The translations under genes were made by a program, and so were the position numbers. This document shows, piece by piece, positions 47,401 to 55,205 of a DNA stretch of 64,000 nucleotides (within the stretch, counting starts at the first letter, position 1; every line of letters begins with the position of its first letter). The notes under the pieces were generated by a model. That model saw nothing but the letters and a program-made list of their open reading frames with translations. It was not told the DNA's origin and did no database searches. The stretch spans positions 22,790 to 86,789 of the forward strand of contig QQUE01000009.1 in NCBI GenBank assembly GCA_008501765.1. Direction: 5' to 3'. This DNA comes from Calditrichota bacterium. GTDB taxonomy: Bacteria; Zhuqueibacterota; Zhuqueibacteria; Zhuqueibacterales; Geothermadaptataceae.

Positions 47401-48580
47401 CAGCTAAAGTGAGGGCCTCGCGGAAGAGTTCAACATCCTGTTCCTGTTGGGAAAGCCGGGAATCGAGGGCATTGCGCTGCGAAACCAATTCGGTCATATC
47501 GACGAAGCCCAGATGTGTACCACTAAATTTTTGCCGGGAATCGAGCAGGGGTTCTGAAAAAACCAGCATCGCCACCTCGTGTCCATCCGGCTGCTGTAAT
47601 TGCACTTCAAACGTGGCGCTTTTGCCCCGGCGTGCAGATTTCAAGGCAGGCTCGGCGGTATCAAGAAAATTACGGCTCACAACCCGGTGTAATTTTCGCT
47701 GACTGATTTCCGATAATTTTAATGCGGTTAGCTTTTCAAATGCTACGTTGCAATAGGTGATATTATCATCTCTGTCGAGGCGCAATATAGCCTCACGGGA
47801 AAATCTTAAAATTTGCCGCTGTGTTTGATTTTCCAGGCGCAAGTTTTGGTTTTCCTGCAGCAATCCGCTGCGTAATTCAGCTTCCAATACCACCGAGCGG
47901 CGGTGGTTTTGCAATAAAATAAATATGAGCAAAGCATTCGCGGGTAACAACGCCAACAACGAAGCGCCGGTATTTATAAATCGGTCAAGATAGGATGCCG
48001 CACAAAATCCCAAAAACATAAAAACAAAAGTGAGAAAATCTCCAGCCATGTGTTTATAATTTTGAACGAGCCGGTAAAGAAGAACACCGGCTAAAATGAC
48101 AATTCCAGCGGCCCAGATATATAGATTTTGGAAAAGTGGTGGCAGTTCGAAACGTACATAATCGAAATAAAGCGCCGCAAACAGAGCCCCTGCCGGGAGC
48201 AAAACAATCGATAAATTTCTTTTGATTAAAGCCCGAATATCCGGTTCAATTTTTTCTTCGGCAGAGGGTGCAACGGCAATTAATGCCAGAAAAATGAGAT
48301 GAAAACCGAGATGAGTAAAATTTAAATCTTGCAAAAACAAAAATTTTATGCCCGCATACTGCGCTATTATTAATCGCAGTATTTCATAAAAAAACAAAAT
48401 AATGTTGGCTGCAACCAGGGATAAAAAATAAAATCGCGATTGTAATTTCAGCCAAATCAATCCGATGAAAAGGCTGATTAAAGCCAGCACAGGCAGCAAC
48501 ATGAAAAATTGCATTAACAGGGATTCAGTCAAACCCGAGGCGAAAATTTGCTTTACTTCTATGCTAAACGGTAAAGGCAT
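44447..48580 (-). CDS. Large hybrid sensor histidine kinase (7TM-PAS3-GAF2-HisKA-HATPase-REC)
   Basis: The 1377-residue protein starts with about seven membrane helices (residues ~20-235). Three PAS-like domains follow: QILRFSREAILRLDRDDNI (~257), LFREALTLAEDALILTNKN (~380) and YDILFSLMEYGVIHLRPDG (~520). Two GAF-like regions come next (~650-1000). The kinase core has the H-box NVSHELRTPL (His1018), N-box LARNAQKYTEKG, G1 DTGIGIPE and G2 GSGLGLAIS. After a Lys/Ala/Pro linker there is a receiver with VDDDES and Asp1310 in LLDVMMPGMDG. It should sense a membrane or cytosolic signal and pass phosphate from His1018 to its own receiver, and then perhaps via a phosphotransfer protein to the NtrC-type regulator encoded nearby. 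The signal is unknown. Confidence 0.94.
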   Translation of the reverse strand: MPLPFSIEVKQIFASGLTESLLMQFFMLLPVLALISLFIGLIWLKLQSRFYFLSLVAANIILFFYEILRLIIAQYAGIKFLFLQDLNFTHLGFHLIFLALIAVAPSAEEKIEPDIRALIKRNLSIVLLPAGALFAALYFDYVRFELPPLFQNLYIWAAGIVILAGVLLYRLVQNYKHMAGDFLTFVFMFLGFCAASYLDRFINTGASLLALLPANALLIFILLQNHRRSVVLEAELRSGLLQENQNLRLENQTQRQILRFSREAILRLDRDDNITYCNVAFEKLTALKLSEISQRKLHRVVSRNFLDTAEPALKSARRGKSATFEVQLQQPDGHEVAMLVFSEPLLDSRQKFSGTHLGFVDMTELVSQRNALDSRLSQQEQDVELFREALTLAEDALILTNKNKHILLINTAFTRLTGYAAADLLGHSTTFYRLDGSHENESLQNLQQGKNWYGHLDNKRKDGSHLETEVIAAPILDEKGTLEYILWTERDAAQQRKKQQEKEDLRARIQAHQLAYRDLEEQYDILFSLMEYGVIHLRPDGVCAFMNKKAVQQLGYDRDELPIKKLPGFVNDLLRLEANYGDKMEVRVSDYQDSFVRPDGKKVTYRWRGLPVWSKSKDPLGVVLHIFDAEIPQDKSAAGQQARDEAIVAQTASESGAINKFAALLDFSELLCSAPAISTVASGLRNVMHKMGWHRYILYQKQMDSGIYEALCSGGFVPKVQRSLKNLSSELVDQYLHSRFAIGEAYFLSADKLDQGQNNWGFAPASLAFQSRGKWHAKDVVLLPIGARGVQLGILLLGEPESSERPTEKSTFYLQKLAQQMSFYLSQKFERDIENVQRDRSNLLLELTRLEGVNFLSASFIEKIIKKIKHVAQAEVCILAYGEKPLGVCSHNEMKGPASTARFEIDHKYLNNLEKNNASAADDPVYKSILKRMGWNTGKDVLVCQKNLTYKRRNHGQLFCAREKNNFTAEEKAYLAEVAAQLARLIENSQLFGEIESKAAELEKANVLISEFLANVSHELRTPLHAILSYVELLRQKSKAPEKDRLRHLETIGRSGKKLLNLINDLLDLSKIEAGKIEPKPSVFSLQELMKHIEGEIAPLCRESGLELVLHVDANIPPYIRTDLDMLERVILNLARNAQKYTEKGWVEIAVTMIENNRLGIRVLDTGIGIPENDLKQIFEPFQQLEGNGLSKHKGSGLGLAISKSMVELLTGTIKVQSTPGEGTEFKLEIPVQGLSRKPRKKSGKAPAPAKAKKARKKGGLILLVDDDESTREAMRFLLENAGYKVEFAGDGEKAITLAQHLRPDLILLDVMMPGMDGLQTTRVLKSQKQLQHIPVIALTARAMQEDREEALQAGCNDFLSKPFEMEVFLDLVGKYI

Positions 48581-48634
48581 AGTGTTTCATTGTCCTAAAG
48601 TGTCAATTTCCAATAAAATGGGGCAGCTTTAAAA

Positions 48635-49234
48635 TCAAAACGGGGCTGCTGGTTTTGCAGCGACAATCTGAACGACCGCGCTTTGTCCATCGTGCAGCTT
48701 GCCATCCTTTATTTCACATACAGTTTCCCGTGCTTCCTCAAAAATCAGGCCGTTCAATTCCTGCTCCAGCTCAGCGAGAGAAATCAGCAATTCTATGACC
48801 GGCGGGCCGCCGGTTCCGTAATGCAGCTGATCGGGTGTATAGGCCTGCAAAAGAAAAATACCCCCGGGCCGCAAACCAGCCACACATTTTTTATGTAGCT
48901 TTTTGCGCAAACCGGCAGGCAGGTGGCAAAATATGGAAATGATCGCGTCCCAGCTCTCCGGCTCGATAGTAAAATCGGCTAAATCAGCCACAACCGTTTT
49001 GATTTCAACATCCCGGGAAGCGGCCAATTTTTGCGCTTTTTTGAGGCCAACAACCGAGGAATCAACCGCTACAACGCTCAATCCTTGTTCCGCTAAATAG
49101 ACTGCATTTCGCCCCTCACCCTCCGCCAGACATAGCACCTTGCCTTTTGGCAATCGATCGACATGGCGAACCAGAAACCGGTTCGGGTGCTTCCCATAAA
49201 CATATTCTTCCGTATTGTAGCGTTTATCCCACAT
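48635..49234 (-). CDS. SAM-dependent methyltransferase, TehB-like
   Basis: A class I methyltransferase of about 199 residues. It starts MWDKRYNTEEYVYGKHPN, typical of TehB/thiopurine-type enzymes, and has motif I as VLCLAEGEGRNAVYLA, the acidic VDSS at the end of strand 2, and VVADLADF. I prefer the ATG at 49232-49234 over an upstream TTG because AGGTT lies just before it and the family begins with MWD. Relatives methylate tellurite, thiols or small metabolites; the substrate here is not known. It is 54 bases upstream of the hybrid kinase gene on the same strand. Confidence 0.88.
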   Translation of the reverse strand: MWDKRYNTEEYVYGKHPNRFLVRHVDRLPKGKVLCLAEGEGRNAVYLAEQGLSVVAVDSSVVGLKKAQKLAASRDVEIKTVVADLADFTIEPESWDAIISIFCHLPAGLRKKLHKKCVAGLRPGGIFLLQAYTPDQLHYGTGGPPVIELLISLAELEQELNGLIFEEARETVCEIKDGKLHDGQSAVVQIVAAKPAAPF

Positions 49235-49513
49235 TTGAACCTGCAATCGTCAAAAAATTATTGTTAATAAGTCAAATAAATATGATAATAGTGAATTTAT
49301 TTTATATTTCTATAAGAGTTATTCCGGTTGGCAATTTAAACTCTTCAACCAGAAGGAGCAAGTATTAAACGCTCGAGCCGGTTTATTTTTAAACTCAGTT
49401 AAAAAATTATGCCGATTCTGCTACTAATATAGGATCAAACAAGTTTAGTAAAGAAAATGTTTTCCGAAATTTTAAGCAGAAAAGGATATTTAAACCCAAA
49501 CTGAGGTTCTGTG

Positions 49514-50842
49514 ATGCCCGTTAGAAAAATCCTTTGTATTCTCGATACCAACGTAATTCTACACGACCCCTCCTGCATCTATCATTTTGGTGAAAATGAT
49601 ATTATTTTGCCAATTACTGTTCTCGAGGAGCTTGACCAGTTCAAAAAAGGCAACGATACAATCAATTTTCATGCGCGTGAATTCGTGCGCCATCTCGACA
49701 AACTGAGCAGGGACAAGATTTTCAAAAACGGAGTAACGATCGGGCCTGGGCTCGGAAAAATTATCATTAAATTCGATCAGAAAATGCACGAGGTCTTGCG
49801 ATTCAATTTTTCCGAAAGCAAACCGGATCATCGCATTTTGAATACGGCTTTTATTCTCGCACAAGAAATTACCGACAAGGACGTGATTTTGGTCTCAAAG
49901 GATGTTAATCTGCGCATGAAAGCCAAAAGCATCGGCTTGCTGAGTGATGATTACACCTCCGACCACGTACCAGACATTTCCATGCTTTACACGGGCAGAC
50001 GCATTATTGAAAACTTTACCGGTGAATGCATCGATAAATTATACAAAATGCCATTTGAAATCCCGGAAGAAGATTTTGAATTGGAGGAAAAAGCGAAAGC
50101 CCATGAATATTTTATTGTGCGCAATGGCCAACGCTCGGGATTGGCGAAATTTGAGCCGAAAAGCAAAGCTTTTCATAAAGTTGATAAAATACCGTGTTAT
50201 GGCATTAAACCACGCAATGCGGAACAGACGTTTGCCCTCAATGCTTTGCTCGATACTGAAATCCAACTGGTTTCAATCGCCGGGAAAGCCGGCACAGGAA
50301 AAACGCTTTTGGCGCTTGCGGCGGCTTTGGAGAGACGAAAAAACTATCGCCAGATTTACCTGGCCAGACCCGTGGTTCCCCTGAGCAATAAGGATATTGG
50401 CTATTTGCCCGGCGATATTGGGGCCAAACTCGATCCTTACATGCAGCCATTGTTTGATAATTTAACTGTTATCCAAAATCAGTTTAAAGAAAATGACCGG
50501 CACCACCAGAGAATTCGTGATTATCTGGAAAGTGAAAAACTGGTAATTTCTCCCCTGAGCTATATACGCGGACGCAGTCTCAGCCGCATCTTTTTTATTG
50601 TTGATGAAGCGCAAAACCTGACGCCGCATGAGGTTAAAACAATTATTACCCGCGCCGGCGAAGGGACAAAAATGATTTTTACCGGTGATATTTTTCAGAT
50701 CGATCATCCCTATCTTGATAGTAACTCAAATGGCCTTACCTATCTCATTGAAAAGATGAAAGGGCAGGAAATTTATGCCCACGTCATGTTGGAAAAAGGT
50801 GAAAGATCCCCATTAGCCGAGCTGGCAAGCAATTTATTATAA
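49514..50842 (+). CDS. PIN-PhoH family protein (PhoH-like ATPase with N-terminal PIN domain)
   Basis: The 442-residue protein joins a PIN nuclease domain (residues ~5-140, with the acidic residues in LDTNVILHD and ILVSKDVNLRMKA) to a PhoH ATPase/helicase domain with Walker A GKAGTGKT (257-264), Walker B FFIVDEAQNLT and TGDIFQID. PIN-PhoH proteins (PhoH2/YlaK type) unwind and cut RNA. The ATG at 49514 is favoured over the GTG just before it, because GAGG sits 7 bases upstream. It converges on the DUF3078 gene with a shared terminator. Confidence 0.94.
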   Translation: MPVRKILCILDTNVILHDPSCIYHFGENDIILPITVLEELDQFKKGNDTINFHAREFVRHLDKLSRDKIFKNGVTIGPGLGKIIIKFDQKMHEVLRFNFSESKPDHRILNTAFILAQEITDKDVILVSKDVNLRMKAKSIGLLSDDYTSDHVPDISMLYTGRRIIENFTGECIDKLYKMPFEIPEEDFELEEKAKAHEYFIVRNGQRSGLAKFEPKSKAFHKVDKIPCYGIKPRNAEQTFALNALLDTEIQLVSIAGKAGTGKTLLALAAALERRKNYRQIYLARPVVPLSNKDIGYLPGDIGAKLDPYMQPLFDNLTVIQNQFKENDRHHQRIRDYLESEKLVISPLSYIRGRSLSRIFFIVDEAQNLTPHEVKTIITRAGEGTKMIFTGDIFQIDHPYLDSNSNGLTYLIEKMKGQEIYAHVMLEKGERSPLAELASNLL

Positions 50843-50847
50843 GCTGA

Positions 50848-50894
50848 TTTGCATGATTCAGGATTCTGCTTTGAGAAATACTGAATCATGCAAA
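50848..50894. terminator. Bidirectional terminator between convergent genes
   Basis: TTTGCATGATTCAG (50848-50861) and CTGAATCATGCAAA (50881-50894) form a perfect 14-bp stem with a 19-base loop. It lies between the phoH-like stop (50842) and the DUF3078 stop (50897), with short T/A ends on both sides. Confidence 0.8.
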
Positions 50895-50896
50895 TT

Positions 50897-51751
50897 TCAG
50901 ATAAAAGTATAGGTTAATCCCAGCGCCAGCGATTGATTGAGCTGCCGTTTCGCTGAAACTGTCTTGTCATAAAGCAGATGAAAATTCATATTAACGCTGA
51001 TGTATTTCGCCACTTTTGCGCGGAAAACATTATCCCAGTTGACATCAATTTCATCAAAAGCTTCCAGGTTTGAAAACATTTCCAGCTTGGAAGTCATTAC
51101 CAAATTATCACTCAGTTTACGCGAGAAATCCGTTGTCGATTCAAAACCAACTTCGGTTTTCACTTTTTCGACTTTTACCGTTTTAGGATTGTCTGCGAAC
51201 CGTTTTGGAAAGTCAGAAGTTATCGTTTCCTTCAAGCTTAAACCTGCCCGTGTTTTCAATCCCTTCGTCGGCTCGATACCAAATCCGGTGCTCTGCGTAA
51301 AATACCCGGGATCGAGAAACGCGGACACCTGGACCTTTTCATCTTCACTCAAATATTTGAAACCATCGGCGACCTGTGTGAGAGATGTCATCGCTGTATA
51401 TGGATTTATATAACTGCCAATTTTATAAGTAAACACCGTCTCCAGTTTAAATTCATCGACGGATTTACGAAAATCCAGGTCATCAAGTTTTGTTTTACCA
51501 AAATTAAACTTGCCAGTCGTGATCCATTTGTATTTTTTATGATTTCGTTCAGATATGGTTGAAATTAGCACTTGCCAGGAGATTGCATTTTCACCCCCTT
51601 TTGCCCAGTTGTCAAATGCTACCTGTGTCATATTCAGGCTACCGACCACCGTATTATTCCAGCCAAATTTTTCTTCTTTTTTTTCTTTCGCAGCAACAAA
51701 CTGACTCAGAATCAATAAAAACAGAATGATACAGCTATTCCGTTTTAACAT
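50897..51751 (-). CDS. DUF3078 outer-membrane beta-barrel-like protein
   Basis: The ~284-residue protein has a signal peptide (CIILFLLILSQFVAA) and then the DUF3078 start GWNNTVVGSLNMTQVAFDNW with AKGGENAISW, as found in Bacteroidetes and relatives. The remainder alternates polar and hydrophobic residues like beta strands, and the last residues GLTYTFI end in aromatic/hydrophobic positions as in outer-membrane barrels. Function of the family is unknown. I chose the ATG at 51749-51751; GGAGGAAG, which lies inside the four extra codons of the upstream ATG (51763), is its ribosome-binding site. Confidence 0.87.
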   Translation of the reverse strand: MLKRNSCIILFLLILSQFVAAKEKKEEKFGWNNTVVGSLNMTQVAFDNWAKGGENAISWQVLISTISERNHKKYKWITTGKFNFGKTKLDDLDFRKSVDEFKLETVFTYKIGSYINPYTAMTSLTQVADGFKYLSEDEKVQVSAFLDPGYFTQSTGFGIEPTKGLKTRAGLSLKETITSDFPKRFADNPKTVKVEKVKTEVGFESTTDFSRKLSDNLVMTSKLEMFSNLEAFDEIDVNWDNVFRAKVAKYISVNMNFHLLYDKTVSAKRQLNQSLALGLTYTFI

Positions 51752-52519
51752 AACTTCCTCCATTTATATGAGATATCCCGGTGCAGGCAACGAATCAATC
51801 TACATACCATACTGTCCCTTTTATTTTAAAATAACCGCACGTTCAACTTAACCTGAATAATTCTCACGCAAAGGCACTAAGTCCGCAAAGAAAATATTTA
51901 AATACTTAATTTTGTGGGCTCTGGGGCTTTGTGAAAGATAATTTTAATAGAAAATTTAGTTTTTCTGAACACTTTATCTCAAATATCGAATTATCAATAG
52001 GTTAAGTATATTTTAATAAATTTATATGAATAAAGCAGGTTAAGAAACACTTCTTTTTATAGGAAAAACATTATTCCTACTACTGTTAAACACATGGTGG
52101 CCACAGATTTTCACTGAAGTATTACAGGTATTATCAAAAACGCAAAAAAGTCTGTGGCGAAAACTGTTGGGTGAAAAATAAAGTTTCCTGCATCGAGCTC
52201 ATATTTAAGGTGCTGTCAAAAACAATCTCGTGCAGAGAAAAATTACCATAAAAGTAGCAAAGCTGCCAATTTTTGAACCATATAAAATATCAGCTATGCC
52301 GTCCATTCGCAAGACGGAATTTTTCTATTATAATGTTTTACATTCTTGTCTTCAAAGCATGACAATGTACGACAAAGATCTTCTTTAAATCATCGTCATC
52401 GTAGATTTTTTGTGCCCGGTCAATTTCCGTATAACGGATATTCCACTTGCGTACCAAAAGGTGCTTTCGTATATTTCGCAACACGATTAAATCGTACTAC
52501 GATATAGTGGAGAATTACT
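51752..52519. other. Divergent promoter region with a repeat
   Basis: About 770 bases between the DUF3078 gene (minus) and marR-type gene (plus). It contains an imperfect palindrome at 52100-52158 (listed) and otherwise no gene. The promoter and probable MarR operator should lie in the last ~100 bases, but I cannot point to a convincing palindromic operator. Confidence 0.45.
52100..52158. repeat. Imperfect palindromic intergenic repeat, copy 2
   Basis: GCCACAGA (52100-52107) and TCTGTGGC (52151-52158) are perfect inverted arms; the left arm continues TTTTCACTGA and the right arm is preceded by an A-run. The layout matches the repeat at 16449-16515, so both may descend from the same intergenic repeat family. 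Confidence 0.45.
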
Positions 52520-52996
52520 GTGTTGAAGAAAGAGGAACCCCTTGATCAGCTCGTCCGGGTTTTTCCCGGAATAATGCATCATTTTCATAACCTGAGCAGT
52601 GCTGTGTCGCGCATGCACGATTTAACGGTTGCCCAATACCGGTTAATTCAAATTTTATCACAAAAAGACCAGTGCACCATAAATGAACTGGCGATGGAGC
52701 TCGGCATCGCGCAGAGTTCCGCCAGCGAGCAGATCACACGCATGGTCAATGCTGGATTGCTGAGACGCATTCCTTCAGAAAACGACCGCCGTATCAATTA
52801 TATCGCTTTAACTAATAATTCGAAAGACATCCTCCTGGAACGTGCTGAAGCCACACGCAATCATATCAAACACATCCTTGACCAACTCTCAAAAAAACAG
52901 CAACATGACTTCGTAACCGCATTTGAAAAGATAAGCTCTCTCTTGCTCACCGCCAACGAATCCGGCTCTGGAAAGAGTAGGTTGCATGAAAAATAA
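52520..52996 (+). CDS. MarR family transcriptional regulator
   Basis: The 158-residue protein is a winged-helix MarR regulator. The DNA-binding part is clear: LTVAQYRLIQILSQKD, INELAMELGIAQSSASEQITRM for the recognition helix region and the wing LLRRIPSENDRRINYIALT. It starts with GTG at 52520, with GGAG seven bases upstream. Its end overlaps the MFS gene by 11 bases, so it very probably represses its own operon until a ligand, often an aromatic or a drug, releases it. Confidence 0.93.
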   Translation: MLKKEEPLDQLVRVFPGIMHHFHNLSSAVSRMHDLTVAQYRLIQILSQKDQCTINELAMELGIAQSSASEQITRMVNAGLLRRIPSENDRRINYIALTNNSKDILLERAEATRNHIKHILDQLSKKQQHDFVTAFEKISSLLLTANESGSGKSRLHEK

Positions 52997-54257
52997 GGGT
53001 GCTTTGCTGATTATCTTCATCACGATTTTTGTCGATCTCGTGGGATTTGGGATAATCCTGCCGATTCTGCCATTTTATGCTGAAACATTTGGTGCTTCGG
53101 CTACACACATCGGCTTGCTGGCGGCCTCCTTTTCACTGATGCAATTTATTTTCGCGCCATTCTGGGGGCGGCTTTCAGACCGGGTAGGGCGCCGGCCAAT
53201 TATTATCATGAGCCTGTTCTTTTCCTCCCTCGCTTTGATTTTTTTCGGCTCTGCGCAAAATCTAACCATGCTATTTGCAGCTCGTATTTTTGCCGGCATT
53301 TTCATGGCGAATTTTTCAGCCGCCCAGGCTTATATCGCCGACATCACAACACCGGAAGACCGCGCGCGGGGGATGGGACTTGTTGGCGCGGCATTTGGTC
53401 TCGGCTTCATTTTTGGGCCATCAATTGGCGGTCTGTTGAGCAGTCAGCCAATTCTCGCTTCACTCGAATCGACTTTCCACGCGTTAACCAGCATCGATAT
53501 CAGCGGGCTTCTCGTGGGGAATCCCTATCGAATTCCTGCTTATTTCGCCGGATTTTTGGCTTTTGCCAATACGCTCGGCGCCATTAAATTTTTACCGGAA
53601 TCGCGGAAAAAGGAAGAAATCGAAGCTGCAAAGGTTGAACAAAGAACCAGGCATTCCCGAATCGAACTGATGAAAAAATCCATATTGCACCCGATCGTCG
53701 GTTTATTTGTTATCCTGTATTTTCTCATCACACTTGCCTTCGCTAACCTCGAAGCGACTTTTGCGCTATTCACCGAGCATGTGCACCATTACACGTCCAC
53801 GGATAACGGCTATTTATTTGCCTATATAGGGGTCGTCATAGCGCTCGTTCAAGGCGGCCTGATCGGGCCGTTGACGCACAAATATGGCGAAGGTCGGGTT
53901 CTCATCGCCGGGTTGCTCATTCAAGGAATATCGTTTTTATTTTTACCCTATACCACGACACTGGCATCATTATTAATTGTTACCGGGCTGCTTTCAGCAG
54001 GAAACGGGCTAACCAATCCAACACTGCAAAGCCTGATCTCACGAAATACGGATAAAAACAAACAGGGAGGAGTTCTTGGAATAACGCAATCCTTTGGCAG
54101 TTTAGCCCGGGTAATCGGGCCGGCCTGGGGAGGTTTTTTCTTCGATCACATCGGTGTGGCGGCCCCTTATTGGAGTGGTGGAATAATGCTGCTGCTTTGT
54201 TCATGGTTGGCCTGGTTTGCCGCACAAAATATGCGAAAAATATTAAAGGAGACTTAA
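52986..54257 (+). CDS. MFS efflux transporter, TetA/DHA1-like
   Basis: A 423-residue, 12-helix major facilitator. It begins LLIIFITIFVDLVGFGIILP and has motif A as GRLSDRVGRRP between helices 2 and 3, and a motif-C-like GAAFGLGFIFGPSIGG in helix 5, characteristic of drug/proton antiporters such as TetA. The central loop (ESRKKEEIEAAKVEQ) separates the two halves. Overlap with the MarR gene indicates a regulator-pump pair. The substrate is unknown; tetracycline resistance should not be assumed. Confidence 0.92.
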   Translation: MKNKGALLIIFITIFVDLVGFGIILPILPFYAETFGASATHIGLLAASFSLMQFIFAPFWGRLSDRVGRRPIIIMSLFFSSLALIFFGSAQNLTMLFAARIFAGIFMANFSAAQAYIADITTPEDRARGMGLVGAAFGLGFIFGPSIGGLLSSQPILASLESTFHALTSIDISGLLVGNPYRIPAYFAGFLAFANTLGAIKFLPESRKKEEIEAAKVEQRTRHSRIELMKKSILHPIVGLFVILYFLITLAFANLEATFALFTEHVHHYTSTDNGYLFAYIGVVIALVQGGLIGPLTHKYGEGRVLIAGLLIQGISFLFLPYTTTLASLLIVTGLLSAGNGLTNPTLQSLISRNTDKNKQGGVLGITQSFGSLARVIGPAWGGFFFDHIGVAAPYWSGGIMLLLCSWLAWFAAQNMRKILKET

Positions 54258-54260
54258 TTT

Positions 54261-54323
54261 ATGGCAACTAATTTCTCGAAATTGCAAATATCATTCGAGC
54301 TGTTTTGCAAACATTCACCGTAA
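54261..54323 (+). CDS. Possible 20-codon leader peptide
   Basis: Right after the MFS stop there is AAAGGAGA, then an ATG at 54261 eight bases later, opening a 20-codon frame (starting MATNFSKLQ, ending KHSP) that stops at 54321-54323. It overlaps, in another frame, the TTG start candidate of the metallopeptidase gene at 54305. The ribosome-binding site is better than the one for the downstream gene. It could be a leader peptide coupling translation, or a decayed gene start. Confidence 0.3.
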   Translation: MATNFSKLQISFELFCKHSP

Positions 54324-55195
54324 AATACGGAATTTCGATGTCCTTCCTTGCTTATATTTTTGATGCCATCTTTCTCTCTGTTGTGCTTATTTTACTGATT
54401 CTTGGTATCCCATTCATCCTTGGCTACGCTGTCCACTTTATTTCAGGCAAATTGAAAAAGAGAGCCTTAAACGTCATCAAAGAGTCGTTTTATTTTTCAG
54501 TTTTAAAATGGCCCGGAACCATCGTTCATGAGTTGAGCCATGCCGTGGCCGGAATTTTATTTCTCCGGCAAATTACCGAAATTGACTTATACAACCGGGA
54601 CCGTCCGGATGACACATTGGGATATGTAAAATTCAAATTTGGCCCCGCCAATACATTTCAACAAATCGGATGTCTCCTTATTGGCTCCAGCCCCATATTA
54701 GCCGGTTTATTTTTAATCAAATTCACTTTCGAAAAATGTTTTGATCTTCCACTTATTCCGGGGGATGCAACTTTGATCGCAGCTTCTGCACCCTCATTAA
54801 GTCTGCTGCAAGAAAGTTTATCTATTGCTCTCAATTCCTTACTCGACACCCTTGTAATGTTAGGGAATCCGGTGAATTTATTAAATCCCTTTTTCTATAT
54901 TTTCATTTTTTGTACTTTTATTCTCAGCAATTCAATGGAACTGAGTGAGCCAGATATCGATACCCTGAAAACCGGAATAATACCGGCTATTCTTTTCATT
55001 TTAGCCTTAAATTTAGCTATAAACTGGATTTTTCCCCTGGGTCAATTTTTAATCGATAATATTTGGATTCCATTATTTACCTTTTATCAGCTCATAATTA
55101 TCACGGGAATTATAATGGCGATAAACGGGGCTGTATTGCTGTTAATATTTAGTATTTCGCCGATTAGAAAAAGTAAAGCAACCCAATTAAATTAA
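54305..55195 (+). CDS. Integral membrane protein with HExxH motif, M50-like
   Basis: The protein (296 residues from TTG at 54305, or 285 from ATG at 54338) has about six membrane helices. After the first helices comes WPGTIVHELSHAVAGIL (near residue 76), an HExxH zinc motif set in a hydrophobic helix as in site-2-type (M50) or related membrane metallopeptidases. A second metal-ligand motif (such as NPxxD) is not obvious; GNPVNLLNPFFYI is the nearest candidate. It might be a protease or an inactive relative. The ATG at 54338 has CGGA about 8 bases upstream and is a good alternative start. The next gene starts 10 bases after the stop. Confidence 0.75.
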   Translation: MQTFTVKYGISMSFLAYIFDAIFLSVVLILLILGIPFILGYAVHFISGKLKKRALNVIKESFYFSVLKWPGTIVHELSHAVAGILFLRQITEIDLYNRDRPDDTLGYVKFKFGPANTFQQIGCLLIGSSPILAGLFLIKFTFEKCFDLPLIPGDATLIAASAPSLSLLQESLSIALNSLLDTLVMLGNPVNLLNPFFYIFIFCTFILSNSMELSEPDIDTLKTGIIPAILFILALNLAINWIFPLGQFLIDNIWIPLFTFYQLIIITGIIMAINGAVLLLIFSISPIRKSKATQLN

Positions 55196-55205
55196 AGGAT
55201 ACCGC

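Noticed and set aside
52986..54257. Calling the MFS transporter a tetracycline resistance gene
   Set aside because: The similarity is to the general TetA/DHA1 group; motifs do not fix the substrate.
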